A DNA stretch of 9,022 nucleotides from Fibrobacter sp. (lineage in GTDB: Bacteria > Fibrobacterota > Fibrobacteria > Fibrobacterales > Fibrobacteraceae): assembly GCA_012841225.1 (NCBI GenBank), contig DUVD01000026.1:1-9022 (forward strand), in the 5' to 3' direction. The notes below the pieces were generated by a model that was not told the DNA's origin, made no database searches, and worked only from the letters and a program-made list of their open reading frames with translations. Of this stretch, positions 5,512 through 9,022 are shown in pieces; the stretch's first letter is position 1, and the number at the start of each line of letters is the position of its first letter. A program made the position numbers and the translations under genes.

Positions 5512-5838
5512 ATGAAAACCATTTATGTAGGTAACCTCCCCTTTACGTTCGGCGATAGCGACTTGGCCAATCTCTTTCAGGGATTCGGCGAAGTAAAGAG
5601 CGCAAAGATTATTATGGACCGCGACACAGGTCGCAGCAAGGGCTTCGGCTTTGTAGATATGGACGATGACGGTGCAGCAATGAACGCCATCGAACAGATC
5701 AACGGACAAGAAATCGACGGCCGCGCTATTCGCGTCAATGAATCACAACCACGTGAAGCACGTCCTCCCCGTTTTGGCGGTGGTGGCGGTGGCGGTTTTG
5801 GTGGTGGCGACAGTCGTAGACCTCGTCGCTCGTACTAA
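5512..5838 (+). CDS. Glycine-tailed RRM RNA-binding protein
   Basis: This is a small single-RRM protein (108 residues) of the bacterial RNA-binding protein family best known from cyanobacterial Rbp proteins, some of which are cold-induced. It probably acts as an RNA chaperone in the cytoplasm. The RRM covers residues 3-77: RNP2 is IYVGNL (4-9, aromatic Y5) and RNP1 is KGFGFVDM (43-50, aromatics F45 and F47), with the loop MDRDTGRSKG between them. Residues 79-108 are a low-complexity tail with a run of seven glycines (89-95) and Arg-rich patches (RRPRRSY), like RGG tails that bind RNA loosely. The ATG at 5512 has only a weak SD (GGA at 5504-5506). It is monocistronic, with a terminator 26 nt after the stop. 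RNA targets cannot be read from the sequence. Confidence 0.93.
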   Translation: MKTIYVGNLPFTFGDSDLANLFQGFGEVKSAKIIMDRDTGRSKGFGFVDMDDDGAAMNAIEQINGQEIDGRAIRVNESQPREARPPRFGGGGGGGFGGGDSRRPRRSY

Positions 5839-5863
5839 AATCAACTTTACTTTTCAATGCATT

Positions 5864-5896
5864 GGAGCTTCTAATAAGAAGCTCCTTGTTTTTTTT
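5864..5896 (+). terminator. Rho-independent terminator of the RRM gene
   Basis: A perfect 9-bp stem GGAGCTTCT (5864-5872) and AGAAGCTCC (5877-5885) with the 4-nt loop AATA is followed by TTG and a run of eight T (5889-5896). It lies 26 nt after the RRM stop codon, so the RRM gene and the GH116 gene are probably separate transcripts. Confidence 0.9.
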
Positions 5897-5905
5897 AAAT
5901 TAACT

Positions 5906-5934
5906 TTGTTCCCTAGTATCAATCTATTTATAAT
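5906..5934 (+). promoter_or_regulatory. Candidate promoter of the GH116 gene
   Basis: A perfect -10 hexamer TATAAT (5929-5934) lies 17 nt after TTGTTC (5906-5911; the first three bases match the -35 consensus). It sits directly after the RRM terminator, where a new promoter is needed. The start of transcription would fall near 5941, only about 3 nt before the ATG and after the SD, so either the mRNA is nearly leaderless or the real promoter lies elsewhere. The region is AT-rich, so chance hits are likely. Confidence 0.4.
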
Positions 5935-5943
5935 AGGTGAAAA

Positions 5944-8900
5944 ATGAAGTTTGCCGAATATCTCAAAAACGCTAAAATTAATGACTCTGTAAAGCATTTA
6001 ATGACCCCGGGGCTTGCCGTTGAATTTATTCAACCTTGGTACACGCCCCTTTCTACAACACCAGCCACTACAGGCATTGCCGTCGGTGGTATTGGCAGCA
6101 CCTATACAGTTACCGCTGGAGGCACAACTCCTCTGATGAACGTCGTTCCTGGAGTTCAAGTCCGAGCCAATAAACCCGAAGACCTCAGGCTAAATGATTT
6201 CTTTTTTCGAGAATCGATTGTAAACAAAGCAAATGCTCCTTTGGTGATTAGTCAATTTGCTTTATTCCAACGTCGCAATGCGTTCTACCCTCTTTTAGAT
6301 TCAAAAAAGGCGCCGGTTTTTACCGAGACAACTTGCGAAGAAGCCGAAAGCAAGCTCAATCGCATTTTAAAAGACAAAAAGTTTTTTGTCAATAACAAAG
6401 AGGCTTTGGCTCGCTGGCAAGTTGAATGGAGCGATCGCACTTACAACTTTATAAAAAAAGGCGACACCACTTCTCCTGCTTTTAATCGTTCGGTTTTAAT
6501 CGATTTCTTTGATGGCGTTGTCGGTGAAGAAATTGCAAGCGCCGGTGCTCTTACTGCCGCTTGGGATGATGAACAAACATACTTAGGTCAGCCCGGTTAC
6601 GACGCTGCCAAGATGGATTACACCGCGCTTTACCCTGTAAGCAAAACCGATTTTAAAAACCAAGCGCTAGAAATTAGCCGCACTCAGTTCAGCTACCTTT
6701 TGCCTAACGAAGAACGCCTCTCAAGCTTGCCTGTTTCTGGAACCGAATTCACTATTAAAAATACAACCGCGCAAACTCGCGAAATCACAATAGTTCAAGT
6801 GCAAGATTGTTTTTGCGGCTACGCCGTTCAAAAAGATCGCCAAGGCGTGCAAGACTCTTCTTTTGTATTAACGCCTACAGCGCGATACCCCAAAGGAGTG
6901 CAGTTCGATTTTAATGTCCAAGACGGCCGTCAAGTTCGAGGTGTCGAGTTTTATAATCAAAATCGTTTAGCCGAAAGCGACTTCGATGGTTGCATGGGCA
7001 TTAGTGTTGCATGGAACCCTAAAGACAATTTAAATGTCACTACCAAACCTGTTTTTTATCAAAACACCGCTGCTACTGTTCTCGAAGCAGCGCTTCAAAG
7101 TGGTCGCACCTCTAAAACATTTGTTAAAAACGTATACAGTGGGCGCGAAACCATCGCTGGTGCCATCACCGTCACAGCCGTTTTAAAACCAAAAGAAACT
7201 ATTTCGTTTCAGTTCAACAACGTCCTAGATTTTCCTTTTATTCACCTCAACGGTTTAGAATCACAAAAAAAATACACCGCTTTTTACCCAGAAGCATTTG
7301 GCCGAGTCCAAGCCATTCTTAAAGAAACCCTCGCCGCCGACGCCAAAGTGTCAGCAGAACTTGAGAAATCTTATAGCAATTTGATTTCTGTAGAGGTATT
7401 AAAAAAAGTCTATCCAAAATCTAAAGACAAGCAAAGCGATCTAAAAAGTCTTACTTTAAATAGCTTGAGCTTTTTGGCCGAAGCTACCGTATGGGACCGC
7501 GAAGACCGCTTCCTCGTAAGGGAATGCGCTGACTATCCATTCTTTAACTCGCTTGATGTCTATTTTTATGGGAGCTTCTCACTGCTCGCCTTTTTACCTC
7601 GCTTAGATGGTGCCGTAATGCGTCACTTTGCCCAAGCGATTCTCGCTGCAGACGACACAAAAAGACGCCATCACGAATATGTGAACCACCCTTATGCCGA
7701 CTTACCAGACCCCAAACTAGAAGGGCCTAGAGCAGTTCGCGGTGCGGTGATTCACGATTTAGGTAACCCTTTTGACGCCAAACCAGATGCCTACGACTGG
7801 CATAATGTTAAAGAGTGGAAAGACCTCGCTCCCAAATTTGTATTGATGGTGCTTCGTCACTACAACACTACTGGAGATCGCTTTGTATTAAACGATTGTC
7901 GTGAAGCCGTTTACGCTTGTATGGAGTACTTAGAAGCTATGGTCGAAGAAGGCCAAAACTTCCCGCTCACGCATGGCACAGACGATACCTTCGACAACCT
8001 GTCTTCTCACGGCATTTCCGTTTATTGTGGTTCACTTTGGATTGCGGGTCTCCGAGCAGCGTCACGTATCGCCCAAATTTTAGGCGACGAAGCTCACGCT
8101 GCCGATTGGAATGCTAAATCGGAAATCGCTGCCGAAGAATTTCACGAAGCGCTCTGGGACGAGCAAGAAGGTTACTTCCACTTTTATATCACGCCAATCG
8201 AAGCCAAAGACATTGTCGATGATAAAATTCAAGCTTTAAAAAAAGCGGTGCAAAGCTCTATCATCCTCTCCGATTCTAAAGCAGAAATGGTTCTTCAAAT
8301 AAACCGTTGGCTAAACGAATCCGAAATTCCAGATGACGTCGCTTTGTCTCGTCGTCAGCTAAGAAAATTCAAAAAAGAATGGTTAACCGCTCAATGCCCC
8401 AAAGCATTTGCTCCTTCTTGGCTTGAAAAAATCGATTTAGATAGCGATGATGTTTTTGCAGACTCCATGCTCGCCGACACCTATTTAAGAATTCTTGAAC
8501 TATCGCCACTTACCGACGAAGACAAGGTGCGCCGTTCCCTGAAAAAAGTCTACCAAGCAAATTACAAGGCAAATAGCCCATTACTTGGAGCTGCTAATTT
8601 GGTGCACGCCGACGGTTCGCCACTTGATGAATTTAACTTCCAAGCTCATGACGTCTGGATAGGCATTCAGTTCAGTTTGATTACCGCCATGTTAATGCAT
8701 AATCTAAGAACCGAAGCAGAAGGGTTAATCGAGAGCATGGTGCAAAACCTGTACAATGAAGCACGCATTCCTTTTGCTGCTCCAGAAGGCTTTAACGGCA
8801 GCTCTAAATTGCATCCAGCAAGCATCGAAAGCAAACTAGGCCTTTCAAAAAAGAATGCAACCAAACTACATAAGAGTTTAATTACAGCAAAAATTCTTTT

Positions 8901-9022
8901 GCCCGACAGTCGAATTTCGCCTACATTAACAAGAAGCGCAGCAGCCTTTAAAAAGACTTATAAAACGATTATTCAATCCGAAAAAGTCGATGGCGACATC
9001 CTCTTTACTTTGCTTCATAACA
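5944..9022 (+). CDS. GBA2-type glycoside hydrolase (GH116 / DUF608-like), C-terminus beyond the right edge
   Basis: The frame is open from ATG 5944 to the window end (1026 codons, no stop seen). AGGTGA at 5935-5940 is the SD. There is no signal peptide, so it is probably a cytoplasmic beta-glycosidase; relatives act on beta-glucosides, beta-xylosides or glucosylceramide. An N-terminal beta-sandwich region (about 22-480) starts with GIAVGGIGS (44-52). The (alpha/alpha)6 barrel follows: LNSLSFLAEATVW, then FLVRECADYPFFNSLDVYFYGSF (523-545), where E527 aligns with the GBA2 nucleophile. H604-D605 (IHDLGNP) match the glycone-binding His-Asp, and D684 in TDDTFDN (679-685) aligns with the acid/base Asp of DQTYDGW. 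YCGSLW and AHDVWIG are also conserved, as is E948 in PEGF. Divergent points are the MSDQCAGQW-like motif (here LADTYL, D845), an extra block at about 750-838, and HTH-like sequence after E948. Family call firm; substrate unknown. Confidence 0.9.
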   Translation, partial: MKFAEYLKNAKINDSVKHLMTPGLAVEFIQPWYTPLSTTPATTGIAVGGIGSTYTVTAGGTTPLMNVVPGVQVRANKPEDLRLNDFFFRESIVNKANAPLVISQFALFQRRNAFYPLLDSKKAPVFTETTCEEAESKLNRILKDKKFFVNNKEALARWQVEWSDRTYNFIKKGDTTSPAFNRSVLIDFFDGVVGEEIASAGALTAAWDDEQTYLGQPGYDAAKMDYTALYPVSKTDFKNQALEISRTQFSYLLPNEERLSSLPVSGTEFTIKNTTAQTREITIVQVQDCFCGYAVQKDRQGVQDSSFVLTPTARYPKGVQFDFNVQDGRQVRGVEFYNQNRLAESDFDGCMGISVAWNPKDNLNVTTKPVFYQNTAATVLEAALQSGRTSKTFVKNVYSGRETIAGAITVTAVLKPKETISFQFNNVLDFPFIHLNGLESQKKYTAFYPEAFGRVQAILKETLAADAKVSAELEKSYSNLISVEVLKKVYPKSKDKQSDLKSLTLNSLSFLAEATVWDREDRFLVRECADYPFFNSLDVYFYGSFSLLAFLPRLDGAVMRHFAQAILAADDTKRRHHEYVNHPYADLPDPKLEGPRAVRGAVIHDLGNPFDAKPDAYDWHNVKEWKDLAPKFVLMVLRHYNTTGDRFVLNDCREAVYACMEYLEAMVEEGQNFPLTHGTDDTFDNLSSHGISVYCGSLWIAGLRAASRIAQILGDEAHAADWNAKSEIAAEEFHEALWDEQEGYFHFYITPIEAKDIVDDKIQALKKAVQSSIILSDSKAEMVLQINRWLNESEIPDDVALSRRQLRKFKKEWLTAQCPKAFAPSWLEKIDLDSDDVFADSMLADTYLRILELSPLTDEDKVRRSLKKVYQANYKANSPLLGAANLVHADGSPLDEFNFQAHDVWIGIQFSLITAMLMHNLRTEAEGLIESMVQNLYNEARIPFAAPEGFNGSSKLHPASIESKLGLSKKNATKLHKSLITAKILLPDSRISPTLTRSAAAFKKTYKTIIQSEKVDGDILFTLLHN

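Noticed and set aside
5488..5709. 73-residue minus-strand frame opposite the RRM gene
   Set aside because: Antisense shadow of the RRM coding sequence, with no domain or ribosome-binding site of its own.
5777..5809. GGT/GGC repeat as a microsatellite for phase variation
   Set aside because: It encodes the glycine run of the RRM tail with mixed codons in multiples of three, so slippage would not shift the frame.
5738..5947. Plus-strand frame over the end of the RRM gene
   Set aside because: It reads the RRM glycine-arginine tail in another frame and crosses the terminator.
8476..8478. D845 as the catalytic acid/base of the GH116 enzyme
   Set aside because: It fits a conserved Asp in the later DQ-AGQW region, but the spacing from E527 is 318 residues. 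D684 in TDDTFDN is 157 away, close to the 150-152 of known enzymes, and aligns without gaps to DQTYDGW.
7917..8864. Short frames within the GH116 gene (7917-8117 plus, 8667-8864 minus)
   Set aside because: They overlap conserved parts of the large open frame, including D684 and the PEGF motif, and look random.
1..9022. Mobile elements, CRISPR arrays, tRNA or rRNA genes
   Set aside because: No transposase or integrase motif, regularly spaced repeat, CCA-ended cloverleaf or rRNA-like sequence was seen on either strand.

Overview
The window looks like chromosomal core DNA of a Gram-negative bacterium (it has an outer-membrane Tol-Pal system), AT-leaning by eye. The PurN active-site loop is the long type I associate with the Bacteroidota/Fibrobacterota side of the tree, yet several genes have clear Shine-Dalgarno (SD) sequences (GGAGG, AAGGAG, AGGTGA), which is unlike most Bacteroidota. 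My best guess is a Fibrobacterota-like or neighbouring FCB-group organism. This rests on recalled family features, not on a search.

Layout. The left 5.3 kb is one leftward cluster. Read in transcription order it is purN (GAR transformylase), rnhB (RNase HII), tolQ, tolR, a short TonB-like tolA, tolB, pal, and the first 52 codons of a lipoprotein gene that runs off the left edge, in the place where ybgF/cpoB usually sits. Genes are packed (gaps of 6-62 nt, ATGA overlaps at tolR/tolA and tolB/pal), so they are probably one operon, perhaps with an internal promoter before tolB. tolQ and purN appear to start with GTG and tolR with TTG.

A 236-nt divergent intergenic region (5276-5511) follows. 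It is rich in inverted repeats and contains three minute start-stop reading frames. To its right, on the plus strand, is a small glycine-tailed RRM RNA-binding protein closed by a clear intrinsic terminator (5864-5896). Then comes a large GBA2-type glycoside hydrolase (GH116/DUF608 type) that stays open to the right edge (1026 codons seen).

How the genes work together: TolQ-TolR form the proton-driven inner-membrane motor, TolA spans the periplasm, and TolB and Pal link it to the outer membrane and peptidoglycan. PurN and RnhB are housekeeping passengers. The RRM protein is probably an RNA chaperone. The GH116 enzyme has no signal peptide and is probably a cytoplasmic beta-glycosidase. The least ordinary parts are this enzyme, which keeps both catalytic acids but carries an extra charged block of about 80 residues and an HTH-like segment next to a substrate-binding position, and the structured leader of the RRM gene.
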